A DNA stretch of 5,747 nucleotides, from assembly GCA_021159525.1 (NCBI GenBank), contig JAGHEC010000449.1:1-5747 (forward strand). The letters run 5' to 3'. The translations under genes and the position numbers were made by a program. The DNA is from Deltaproteobacteria bacterium. GTDB taxonomy: Bacteria; Desulfobacterota; DSM-4660; Desulfatiglandales; Desulfatiglandaceae. Below are positions 1 to 5,593 of this stretch, in pieces (the stretch's first letter is position 1; every line of letters begins with the position of its first letter). The notes under the pieces were generated by a model that did not search any database, was not told where the DNA came from, and was given only the letters and a program-made list of their open reading frames with translations.

Positions 1-21
1 GAGCGCTGCGTACGCATTTTG

Positions 22-100
22 TTGTCCCGTCATGGAGGGGAGGCAGTGACCCCCCATAGCGCGGGCGGGAAAAACCGAATGCAGCCCGGGGACGGGACAA
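22..100. repeat. 79-nt inverted repeat able to fold as a three-way junction, downstream of hisF
   Basis: A perfect 10-bp inverted repeat (TTGTCCCGTC at 22-31, GACGGGACAA at 91-100) encloses two smaller hairpins. The first, 32-57, pairs ATGG with CCAT and GGGG with CCCC around one bulged A and a 9-nt loop. The second, 62-88, pairs CGGGC with GCCCG. Together they would form a cloverleaf-like three-way junction in single-stranded DNA or RNA. It begins 62 bp past the hisF stop. Neither strand shows a convincing run of T directly after the stem, so an ordinary intrinsic terminator is not well supported. It could be a transcript-end structure, a REP-like palindrome or a small mobile repeat. The pairing is seen directly; any role is unknown. 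I see no credible gene in the rest of 1-162. Confidence 0.5.
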
Positions 101-162
101 AAACCGGTTACAGCTCCCCGGAACGGCAGGTCAGCGTTGGAATTCGTTCTGGTCCAGCCCCA

Positions 163-942
163 TCACCACCGCATCCGCACCTTAACACCCCGGGCATGGA
201 GCATCTCCTTTATACCCGGGATGGCGTAGGTATTGTAATGAACTATGGAGGCTACCAGGGCGGCGTCGGCCTTTCCTTTGGTCAGGGCGTCATAGATATG
301 GTCGATGCTCCCAGCTCCGCCCGAGGCGATTACAGGGATGCTCACATTTTCAGAGATGAGAGCTGTCAATGTCAATTCGTAACCATTCAGGGTCCCGTCC
401 GCGTCAATGGAGTTGAGACAGATCTCGCCGGCCCCGAGGGCCTCCGCCCGCCGGGCCCACGCCACGGCGTCCAGCCCCGTATTGCTCCTCCCCCCGTTGA
501 TAACCATCTCATACCCGGACGGGACAGAAGCAGAGGGTTCCACGTGTTTGACGTCCATGCCCACCACGATGCACTGACTCCCAAAGGCCTCGGCCCCTTG
601 CGAAATGATGTCCGGATTCTTTATGGCGGCCGAGTTGACACTCACCTTTTCGGCCCCTGCCAAAAGAACCTTTCTCATGTCCTCCAAGGATCGGATGCCC
701 CCGCCCACGGAAAAAGGGATGAAAATGGACTCCGCCACCCTGCTCACCACGTCGATCATGATGTCTCGGCCCTCGCTGGAGGCGGTAATGTCATAGAGCA
801 CGATCTCGTCGGCCCCTTCCTCATAGTAATAGCGGCCCATCTCCACCGGGTCCCCGATATCCACATTTCCTTTGAACCGGATCCCCTTGGTGGTCTTTCC
901 ATCGCGCACATCCAGGCATGGGATGATCCTTTTACTCAGCAT
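163..942 (-). CDS. hisF: Imidazole glycerol phosphate synthase, cyclase subunit HisF
   Basis: HisF is the synthase half of imidazole glycerol phosphate synthase. It uses ammonia channelled from HisH to turn PRFAR into imidazole glycerol phosphate and AICAR (histidine pathway, cytoplasm). The 259-residue protein is full length for a (beta/alpha)8 barrel. With the start at 942, RIIPCLDV places the first catalytic aspartate at residue 11 and GMDV places the second at 130, matching the standard family numbering. Other landmarks are DITAS (about 51-55), the phosphate-binding SVGGGI (about 78-83) and IASGGAG near the C-terminus. KTTKGIRF and a PSGYE segment after residue 140 replace the commoner GRVVKG and GWEVY forms, as I recall for Desulfovibrio-type HisF. 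An upstream in-frame ATG at 954 would add four residues; I prefer 942 because of the residue numbering and a GGGA about 6 nt upstream. The gene overlaps the hisH end by 11 nt, which suggests translational coupling. Confidence 0.95.
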   Translation of the reverse strand: MLSKRIIPCLDVRDGKTTKGIRFKGNVDIGDPVEMGRYYYEEGADEIVLYDITASSEGRDIMIDVVSRVAESIFIPFSVGGGIRSLEDMRKVLLAGAEKVSVNSAAIKNPDIISQGAEAFGSQCIVVGMDVKHVEPSASVPSGYEMVINGGRSNTGLDAVAWARRAEALGAGEICLNSIDADGTLNGYELTLTALISENVSIPVIASGGAGSIDHIYDALTKGKADAALVASIVHYNTYAIPGIKEMLHARGVKVRMRW

Positions 943-1573
943 GGCGGTTCCCATCCCACTCAGAAAAATTCTTCAATATGCGAAGTCCCGCTCTCCCACT
1001 CTTTTCCGGATGAAATTGCATGGCAATGAGATTTCCTCTCCCGATAACCGAGGGGAAGCGGATCCCGTAATCGGTCATGCCGATTATATCTCGATCTGAT
1101 GCGGGGGCTGGATAATAGGCGTGCACAAAGTAAAATTCATCTTCCGGATCGATCCCTTTGAGAACCGGATGGGACCTTTTCTGAGTAAGGCCGTTCCAGC
1201 CCATGTGCGGGACCTTGAGCCGTTCGCCTCCCCGGGTTATCTGACCTGCCGGAAACCCTTTTACCTCTCCCCGGATGAATCCCAGGCACTCGGCATGGTC
1301 TTCCTGGCTGTGCTCCAGAATAATCTGGGCCCCCAAGCATATCCCCAAAAAGGGCTTTCTCTCATCGAGCGCCTCTTTCAAGACCCGATCCAGGCCCAGT
1401 TGCCGCAGGTCGGCCATTGCCCGGCCCGCAGCCCCCACACCGGGAAACACGACCCGATCCGCTTTTAGGACCTCGGCCTTGTGGTGAGTAATCCGGCAGG
1501 GAATCCCCAGCCCCCTGAGGGCGCGTTCCACGCTCCGGAGGTTTCCTGCCTTATAGTCGATAATAGCAATCAT
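932..1573 (-). CDS. hisH: Imidazole glycerol phosphate synthase, glutamine amidotransferase subunit HisH
   Basis: HisH is a class I glutamine amidotransferase that hydrolyses glutamine and passes ammonia to HisF. The 213-residue protein starts MIAIIDYKAGN, has the nucleophile Cys79 in GICLGAQ, and carries His188 and Glu190 in QFHPEKSG, so the catalytic triad is complete. HMGWN (about 123-127) and FVHAYYP (about 149-155) are family landmarks. The frame stays open upstream to 1732, but those extra residues are low in homology signal and are translated from the repeat at 1584-1830, so I place the start at 1573. No Shine-Dalgarno sequence is visible before this ATG; the ten bases upstream (CCAATGCGCT) lack any GGAGG-like run and the repeat begins immediately beyond. 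Together with hisF it forms a two-gene unit; no other his gene lies in the window. Confidence 0.94.
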   Translation of the reverse strand: MIAIIDYKAGNLRSVERALRGLGIPCRITHHKAEVLKADRVVFPGVGAAGRAMADLRQLGLDRVLKEALDERKPFLGICLGAQIILEHSQEDHAECLGFIRGEVKGFPAGQITRGGERLKVPHMGWNGLTQKRSHPVLKGIDPEDEFYFVHAYYPAPASDRDIIGMTDYGIRFPSVIGRGNLIAMQFHPEKSGRAGLRILKNFSEWDGNRHAE

Positions 1574-1583
1574 AGCGCATTGG

Positions 1584-1830
1584 CCGTAATAGCTCAATAA
1601 ATGGGGGCAGAAGGGTTTTTCTGACGCGACTGCCGGGAGGGCGCCGTCTCTTTGTGACTTATCAGGGGGGAAGCCGCAGCTCGACGAATGCGAGAATGCC
1701 AAAGGGGCGGGTGTCCCCCGCAGATAAGTCACTCAAGAGACCAGCCCGGAGGCCCGGAGCGGAAGAAAAATTCTTCTGCCCCGGCACTAGGTTCGCAGTT
1801 ATCCCCCTAATTATTGAGGTGATACCCCGG
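1584..1830. mobile_element. Palindromic MITE-like or fold-back repeat, copy 1 (apparently complete)
   Basis: The left arm (1584-1663) and right arm (1723 to about 1830) are imperfect reverse complements. GTCTCTT at 1646-1652 pairs with AAGAGAC at 1735-1741. GTGACTTATC at 1654-1663 pairs perfectly with 1723-1732. The 19 bases at 1604-1622 match the reverse complement of 1764-1782 at 17 positions. CTCAATAA at 1593-1600 pairs with TTATTGAG at 1811-1818. The right arm seems to carry about 20-25 extra bases near 1783-1805 and a small GAAGAA/TTCTTC hairpin. The left 116 bp recur at 5594-5710, about 94% identical with one 1-base gap. Similarity stops at CCGTAA (1584), and the right end has a comparable CCGG boundary, which sets the limits. 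No transposase is encoded and no target duplication is clear. A non-autonomous mobile element is my reading; a dispersed structured RNA or regulatory repeat is the main alternative. It fills most of the 416-bp gap between hisH and the next gene. Confidence 0.65.
1654..1732. repeat. Central 79-nt stem-loop of repeat copy 1
   Basis: The outer stem is a perfect 10-bp inverted repeat (GTGACTTATC / GATAAGTCAC). Inside it, GGGGG at 1666-1670 can pair with CCCCC at 1715-1719, and an inner hairpin pairs GCA with TGC (1676-1678/1697-1699) and CTCG with CGAG (1680-1683/1691-1694). GGGG at 1704-1707 can compete for the same C run. The total span equals that of the unrelated-looking structure at 22-100. 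Confidence 0.55.
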
Positions 1831-1839
1831 ATTTTTGAG

Positions 1840-1845
1840 ATTATA
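1840..1845 (-). promoter_or_regulatory. Candidate minus-strand -10 box for hisHF
   Basis: A perfect TATAAT is read on the minus strand, just outside the right end of the palindromic repeat. No good -35 box stands 16-18 bp upstream. If used, transcription would begin near 1833 and the hisH mRNA would carry a leader of about 260 nt made almost entirely of the fold-back repeat. It is the best hisHF promoter candidate I found, but a chance match is quite possible. Confidence 0.25.
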
Positions 1846-1868
1846 CAGTAATTCCTCCCACGGACCGG

Positions 1869-1898
1869 TTGATTTTATGCAACTTGGTGGAATATTCT
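1869..1898 (+). promoter_or_regulatory. Weak sigma70-type promoter candidate for the flavoprotein gene
   Basis: TTGATT (1869-1874) and TATTCT (1893-1898) are 18 bp apart, each matching four of six consensus bases. They stand about 90 bp before the flavoprotein start, in the part of the gap not occupied by the repeat. The evidence is spacing and hexamer similarity only. Confidence 0.22.
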
Positions 1899-1979
1899 GT
1901 ATGACAGGTCACATAGGCGCCATGCCTGATGCGCCCTCACAAACGGCTGTTCCGAAATCCTGTTCAGATAAGATAAAAT

Positions 1980-1984
1980 GGAGG
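1980..1984 (+). promoter_or_regulatory. Ribosome binding site of the flavoprotein gene
   Basis: GGAGG stands 5 nt before the ATG at 1990, which supports that start over later in-frame codons. Confidence 0.75.
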
Positions 1985-1989
1985 CATAG

Positions 1990-3369
1990 ATGGTCTACGA
2001 CGTGATTATTATCGGCGCGGGTCCGGCAGGCATTTTTGCGGCTTTGACCTTGACAGAGATGCAGATCCCCCGGGTCCTGCTCCTTGATAAAGGAAAAGAC
2101 CTCGGCCTTCGCAGGGACGGATCGAAGGAGGACCGTCTTTGCGGGTGGGGAGGGGCCGGCGCCTTCAGCGACGGAAAGTTGACCCTCTCCACAGAGGTCG
2201 GAGGAGATCTGGGCCATTACATCGGGCGGAACGATCTGGAGGCGCTCCTTCAACGCACCGATGCCATCTACGTGGCCCACGGGGCCCCGGACCGGATCTT
2301 CGGCGGTGACCCCGCAAAGGTTGAGGCCCTTTCCGACCAGGCCAAACAGGCCAATTTGGCGCTCATTGCCAACCGCATCCGCCATATCGGGACCGAGAAC
2401 TGCCGGATTGTCCTGGAGCGACTTCGGGCCTCCCTGACCGGGCGGGTGGAGATTTGTACAGAGACCCGGGTGGAAGAAATTCTTGCCCGCCAGGGCCGGG
2501 TTCAAGGGGTACGCCTGGCGGACGGCCGAACCATCGAGGCCGGATTCGTGGTGGCGGCCCCGGGCAGGTCAGGGGCCCGCTGGATGAAGGAACAGGGAGA
2601 GGTCCTGGGTCTGAAGACCCGTTCCAACTCCGTGGACATCGGGATTCGCGTGGAACTCCCGGCCTCCATACTCAAGGCGATTACCGATATCACCTATGAA
2701 TCCAAGCTGGTCCACTATTCCAAAACCTTTGATGACAAGGTCAGGACCTTCTGCATGAATCCGTACGGCGAGGTGGTCACTGAGGAAACCAACGGCATCA
2801 TCTCGGTAAACGGGCATAGCTATGCTGAAAAAAAGAGCGAAAACACGAACTTTGCCATACTGGTCAGCAGCTATTTTACCGAACCGTTTCACGATCCCAT
2901 TGCCTATGGTCAGAACATCGCCCGGCTTGCCAATCTCTTGGGCGGGGGCGTCATGGTTCAGCGTCTGGGCGACCTCCTGGCAGGGAGGCGGAGCACCCCG
3001 GACCGCATCGAGCGTTGCCTCACCAAGCCGACCCTGCGGAACGCAGCACCGGGCGACCTGAGCTTTGTTTTCCCCTACCGTCACCTCCTGAGCATTATTG
3101 AAATGCTTCAGGCCCTCGACAGGATGGCGCCCGGGATTTATTCCAGACACACGCTTCTCTACGGTGTCGAGGTCAAGTTCTACTCCCATCGAACAGAGGT
3201 ATCGTCTCAAATGGAAACAGGCATTGACGGCCTTTTTGTGGCGGGCGACGGCGCCGGCATTACCCGCGGCCTACTCCAGGCCTCGGCCAGCGGCATGCTT
3301 GCTGCCAGGGCCATTGCAGACCGCATGAAAAGTACAGGCCCTTACCCCTCCACTTCGTCCAGGAGCTGA
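1990..3369 (+). CDS. FAD-dependent dehydrogenase, COG2509-like NAD(P)/FAD oxidoreductase
   Basis: This is a predicted cytoplasmic flavoprotein of 459 residues. A Rossmann dinucleotide-binding motif GAGPAG lies at 9-14 after a hydrophobic strand, with an acidic LLDKG (about 31-35) at the end of the second strand as expected for binding the FAD ribose. A conserved-looking CGWGGAGAFSDGKL segment occupies 51-64, VVAAPGRSG about 187-195, and the C-terminal FAD-contact motif GLFVAGDGAGITRGL 414-428. This arrangement fits the uncharacterised COG2509 'FAD-dependent dehydrogenase' group; the substrate and electron acceptor cannot be read from sequence. No signal peptide or membrane segment is evident. 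The start is supported by GGAGG at 5-nt spacing. The last 28 nt overlap the convergent CxxC gene, with no room for a separate terminator. It is divergent from hisH, so it is probably transcribed alone. A geranylgeranyl-reductase-type or halogenase-type role is less likely but not excluded. Confidence 0.85.
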   Translation: MVYDVIIIGAGPAGIFAALTLTEMQIPRVLLLDKGKDLGLRRDGSKEDRLCGWGGAGAFSDGKLTLSTEVGGDLGHYIGRNDLEALLQRTDAIYVAHGAPDRIFGGDPAKVEALSDQAKQANLALIANRIRHIGTENCRIVLERLRASLTGRVEICTETRVEEILARQGRVQGVRLADGRTIEAGFVVAAPGRSGARWMKEQGEVLGLKTRSNSVDIGIRVELPASILKAITDITYESKLVHYSKTFDDKVRTFCMNPYGEVVTEETNGIISVNGHSYAEKKSENTNFAILVSSYFTEPFHDPIAYGQNIARLANLLGGGVMVQRLGDLLAGRRSTPDRIERCLTKPTLRNAAPGDLSFVFPYRHLLSIIEMLQALDRMAPGIYSRHTLLYGVEVKFYSHRTEVSSQMETGIDGLFVAGDGAGITRGLLQASASGMLAARAIADRMKSTGPYPSTSSRS

Positions 3370-3686
3370 ATCACCCTGAGGGACTCGGCCACGCCGGTGG
3401 TCCCCCGCATGTTTACCACCACAGAGATGACCTCCAGGATCTCCTCTTTTGTGGCCCTGTACTCCAGGGCATACATGGCCTGCCCCAACACGCAGTTGCG
3501 GCATCCTGCCCCCATGGCGACGGCCATGGCTATCAACCGTTTTGTCTTGGCATCAAGGGCCCTGTCCCGATATGTCTTTGCGCCCTGGTCCCTCACGGCC
3601 TTCAGAACATCGGGGAGAAGTTCCGCAAATCGGGCCAATTGCTTCAGCCGGTTTTCGTTCAGTTCTTTTTGTTGTTCGATCACCAT
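3342..3686 (-). CDS. Carboxymuconolactone decarboxylase / AhpD-like family protein with CxxC motif
   Basis: This is a small 114-residue all-helical protein of the carboxymuconolactone decarboxylase (CMD) superfamily, to which AhpD belongs. The family core is KTKRLIAMAVAMGAGCRNC (48-65...) followed by EEILEVISVVVNMRG (81-95) and an ESLRVI helix. The redox-type cysteines are C62 and C65. The other AhpD catalytic positions are changed: the glutamate 12 residues before the first Cys is R50, and the histidine four residues after the second Cys is Q69. True AhpD peroxidase-adaptor chemistry is therefore doubtful; a thiol-disulfide role or another activity is possible. It starts 22 nt after the dsbD stop on the same strand, so the two are probably co-transcribed and may share redox work, although this protein has no signal peptide and should be cytoplasmic. 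Upstream in-frame codons to 3836 lie inside dsbD and look non-native. Its 3' end overlaps the convergent flavoprotein gene. Confidence 0.82.
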   Translation of the reverse strand: MVIEQQKELNENRLKQLARFAELLPDVLKAVRDQGAKTYRDRALDAKTKRLIAMAVAMGAGCRNCVLGQAMYALEYRATKEEILEVISVVVNMRGTTGVAESLRVIQLLDEVEG

Positions 3687-3688
3687 TT

Positions 3689-3694
3689 CCTCCC
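3689..3694 (-). promoter_or_regulatory. Ribosome binding site of the CxxC gene; start choice ambiguous
   Basis: GGGAGG on the minus strand ends only 2 nt before the ATG at 3686 but 5 nt before the second codon, which is GTG (3683). By spacing the GTG could be the true start, which would shorten the protein by one residue; the ATG is kept as the annotated start. Confidence 0.55.
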
Positions 3695-3708
3695 TTTCAT
3701 GGGTTCTT

Positions 3709-5511
3709 TCACTTGGCGGCCAACCCTGCTGCCTGCCGCATCCTCTCCGCCACCTTGTCCGCCGGCGCATACGATTCGATCCGCAATTGCCTGTGTTCAC
3801 CCCCCTCCCTGTCAAGGAACACGATCGTCGGCACACCCCGAACCTGGAAACGCCGGAGCAGGTTCTCGTGAAGAGGATGCCTCCTGGTCAGATCCACGCG
3901 AACGGGCAGGAATTGCCTGCTCAAGTCCGTCACCTCCGGGGCCGTGAACACATCCCGCTCCATGGCCTTGCACGGCCCGCACCAGTCTGCATAAAAATCC
4001 AAGATCACCGGCCTCTTGTCCTGCGCTGCATCTGAGAGCATCCCTTTTTCATAGGGGATCCACGCCACCCCTTCGCCGTGCCGTGGGGGACCCACAAGGA
4101 AGATGGCAACCCCGGCCAGAATGAGGGCTATGCCGACCCCTTCCTTGACCTTGTTGAAAACAGGGGCGGCCCGCTCCGACCTGTGGAGCCGCCCCAAGTG
4201 CACTCCTGCAGCTGCGGCAATGCCTGCAAAGATGATCCAACGCGCCTCCGGATCCGGGATAAGGGGTTGAATGATATAAACAGCCATAACCACCAGGACC
4301 CATCCCAGGAGCTTCCGGATCCACACCATCCATCCTCCGGAGGTCGGGAGGTGCTCCAAGGCGCCTGAAAAGAGGGCCAAAACCGCCAGGGGAAGCCCCA
4401 TGCCCAGGCTCAGGACAAAGAAGTAGAGAAACCCCAGAAACGGGTCGCCCTTGTGTCCCACATAGGTCAACAGACCCAGTATAAAAGGCCCCAGGCAGGG
4501 GGCCGCCACAATGCCCAGGGTGAGTCCCATAAAAAAGGTCCCGAAATATCCACGGTAATTCCTGGAGGCCAGCCGGGCCAAAGCGGGCGGAAGGCGCATC
4601 TCCCAAAGCCCGAAAAAACTCGTGGCCAGGGCCATAAGGACCCCTGCCACACCCACAAGGACCGCAGGGTTTTGAAGGACAGCGCCCACCATGGCGCCCG
4701 AAAGGCCGGCCATAACACCCAAAAGCGAGTTGGTCACCGCGAGGCCGCAGATATAGAGGAGACCCTGAAGCAGGGCCGAGCTCCCGGGCCTCCGGGCCTT
4801 TCCCCCAAAATAGGATACCGTAATCGGGATCAGGGGATAGACGCAGGGAGTCAGATTGAGGGCGAGACCGCCCAAAAAAATCAGGACAAGGGTCAGCCAG
4901 AGACCGGCGCCTGTCTCTCCGTTGGATAGGGCCGACAATGAACCAGCGCCCCCATCGGCCTCGTACCATGCACTTCGCGGCTCTCCATCTGAGACGCCGG
5001 GAGGACCGCCCACTGTCAGGGAAAGGGGTACCGCTGCGGCTTCAGGGGCAAGACACGAGGTGCCCGAACAGGCTTGGTAGGACAGCCGGCCTGTGATCTC
5101 CTGCCGGCCCGGGGGGGCATCCGGGGCGATCACAATGCGGGCCGCAACCTCGAACTCGCCGGAGAGGACCTTCACCGGCTCGCTGGCATAAGGGAAGGCC
5201 TTTTTCTTCGGTTCCGGAAATCTGATATCAATCACCTTGATCCAGGGAGAATCGGGAAAGGACAGGCTTGTGGGGATCATACCGTCGTCAGGGGATCCAG
5301 GCCCATGGATGTACCAGGCCGGCGAGACCCTGAACCGGAACCGGACAGGGCAGGCCTTCCCTGCAACACAGGTCTCCATCGGACCCAGGGTCTCCACCTG
5401 GACCGTGGCAGCACGCGATGGAAAAGGGACGACAAAAAAAAGAAAGGCGAGAATGCCTGCGACCGGCAGCCACTTCAGGACAATCCAGAAAGGTATACGC
5501 CTCGGGACCAA
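3709..5511 (-). CDS. dsbD: Thiol:disulfide interchange protein DsbD
   Basis: DsbD moves reducing power from cytoplasmic thioredoxin across the inner membrane to periplasmic partners such as disulfide isomerases and cytochrome c maturation thioredoxins. The 600 residues show the full three-part layout. A signal peptide (about 1-34, likely cut at SRA-A) is followed by the periplasmic alpha domain with C148 and C153 (QACSGTSC). About eight membrane segments lie between 204 and 475, carrying the transmembrane pair C223 (NLTPCVYP) and C339 (AAPCLGP). A C-terminal thioredoxin domain has WCGPC (C511, C514) and a cis-proline site GVPT (559-562). The length is typical of the family. The start is TTG, chosen because AGGAGG lies 5 nt upstream and the signal peptide begins directly after it. 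An additional pair, C48 and C54, near the mature N-terminus is not part of the standard relay as I know it. The CxxC gene follows 22 nt downstream; a structured repeat and a hairpin lie upstream. Confidence 0.95.
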   Translation of the reverse strand: MVPRRIPFWIVLKWLPVAGILAFLFFVVPFPSRAATVQVETLGPMETCVAGKACPVRFRFRVSPAWYIHGPGSPDDGMIPTSLSFPDSPWIKVIDIRFPEPKKKAFPYASEPVKVLSGEFEVAARIVIAPDAPPGRQEITGRLSYQACSGTSCLAPEAAAVPLSLTVGGPPGVSDGEPRSAWYEADGGAGSLSALSNGETGAGLWLTLVLIFLGGLALNLTPCVYPLIPITVSYFGGKARRPGSSALLQGLLYICGLAVTNSLLGVMAGLSGAMVGAVLQNPAVLVGVAGVLMALATSFFGLWEMRLPPALARLASRNYRGYFGTFFMGLTLGIVAAPCLGPFILGLLTYVGHKGDPFLGFLYFFVLSLGMGLPLAVLALFSGALEHLPTSGGWMVWIRKLLGWVLVVMAVYIIQPLIPDPEARWIIFAGIAAAAGVHLGRLHRSERAAPVFNKVKEGVGIALILAGVAIFLVGPPRHGEGVAWIPYEKGMLSDAAQDKRPVILDFYADWCGPCKAMERDVFTAPEVTDLSRQFLPVRVDLTRRHPLHENLLRRFQVRGVPTIVFLDREGGEHRQLRIESYAPADKVAERMRQAAGLAAK

Positions 5512-5516
5512 TACTG

Positions 5517-5522
5517 CCTCCT
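5517..5522 (-). promoter_or_regulatory. dsbD: Strong ribosome binding site fixing the TTG start of dsbD
   Basis: A perfect AGGAGG on the minus strand stands 5 nt before TTG at 5511. No in-frame ATG lies nearby that would leave a complete signal peptide, so this site decides the start. Confidence 0.8.
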
Positions 5523-5569
5523 AACCGTTTTGATCGCACCCCCGGTTTATTTACCTTCGTGAACGGTTA
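5522..5569 (-). promoter_or_regulatory. Inverted repeat abutting the dsbD Shine-Dalgarno sequence
   Basis: TAACCGTT and AACGGTTA form a perfect 8-bp inverted repeat (5562-5569 and 5522-5529), with a 32-nt loop. In a dsbD mRNA the 3' arm runs straight into AGGAGG, sharing its first A. The same CGGTT can instead pair with an inner AACCG of the loop, so two mutually exclusive hairpins are possible. It could be a translational control structure, an operator, or part of another repeat. The pairing is seen directly; a regulatory role is inferred. Confidence 0.4.
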
Positions 5570-5593
5570 CCTGTCATAAAAAGCAAGAAATTC

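Noticed and set aside
103..125. Minus-strand intrinsic terminator for hisF (CCGG...CCGG then TTTTT)
   Set aside because: Only four base pairs support the stem, too weak to call.
19..1029. Long plus-strand open frame of 336 codons opposite hisF
   Set aside because: It runs antisense to a well-supported hisF with full catalytic residues, has a low-complexity composition and no recognisable domain; it is a shadow of GC-rich coding DNA.
163..1573. Second-copy WbuY/WbuZ (sugar amidation) pair instead of HisH/HisF
   Set aside because: The cyclase has DITAS, KGIRF and both aspartates as in true Desulfovibrio-type HisF, and no amidotransferase or saccharide gene is visible.
1574..1732. 53-residue N-terminal extension of hisH
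   Set aside because: The extension is translated from the repeat sequence, has no HisH similarity, and the family start MIAIIDYKAGN falls at 1573.
1899..1912. TATGACAGGT shared with the minus strand upstream of dsbD
   Set aside because: A 10-base match is expected by chance in a window of this size, and the flanks do not align convincingly.
3397..4035. Plus-strand frame of 212 codons opposite the CxxC gene and dsbD end
   Set aside because: It covers the antisense of two recognisable genes and shows no domain of its own.
4049..4969. Minus-strand frame of 306 codons within dsbD
   Set aside because: It is a shifted frame of the dsbD membrane region, glycine/proline/arginine-rich and without membrane segments; dsbD itself is intact in its own frame.
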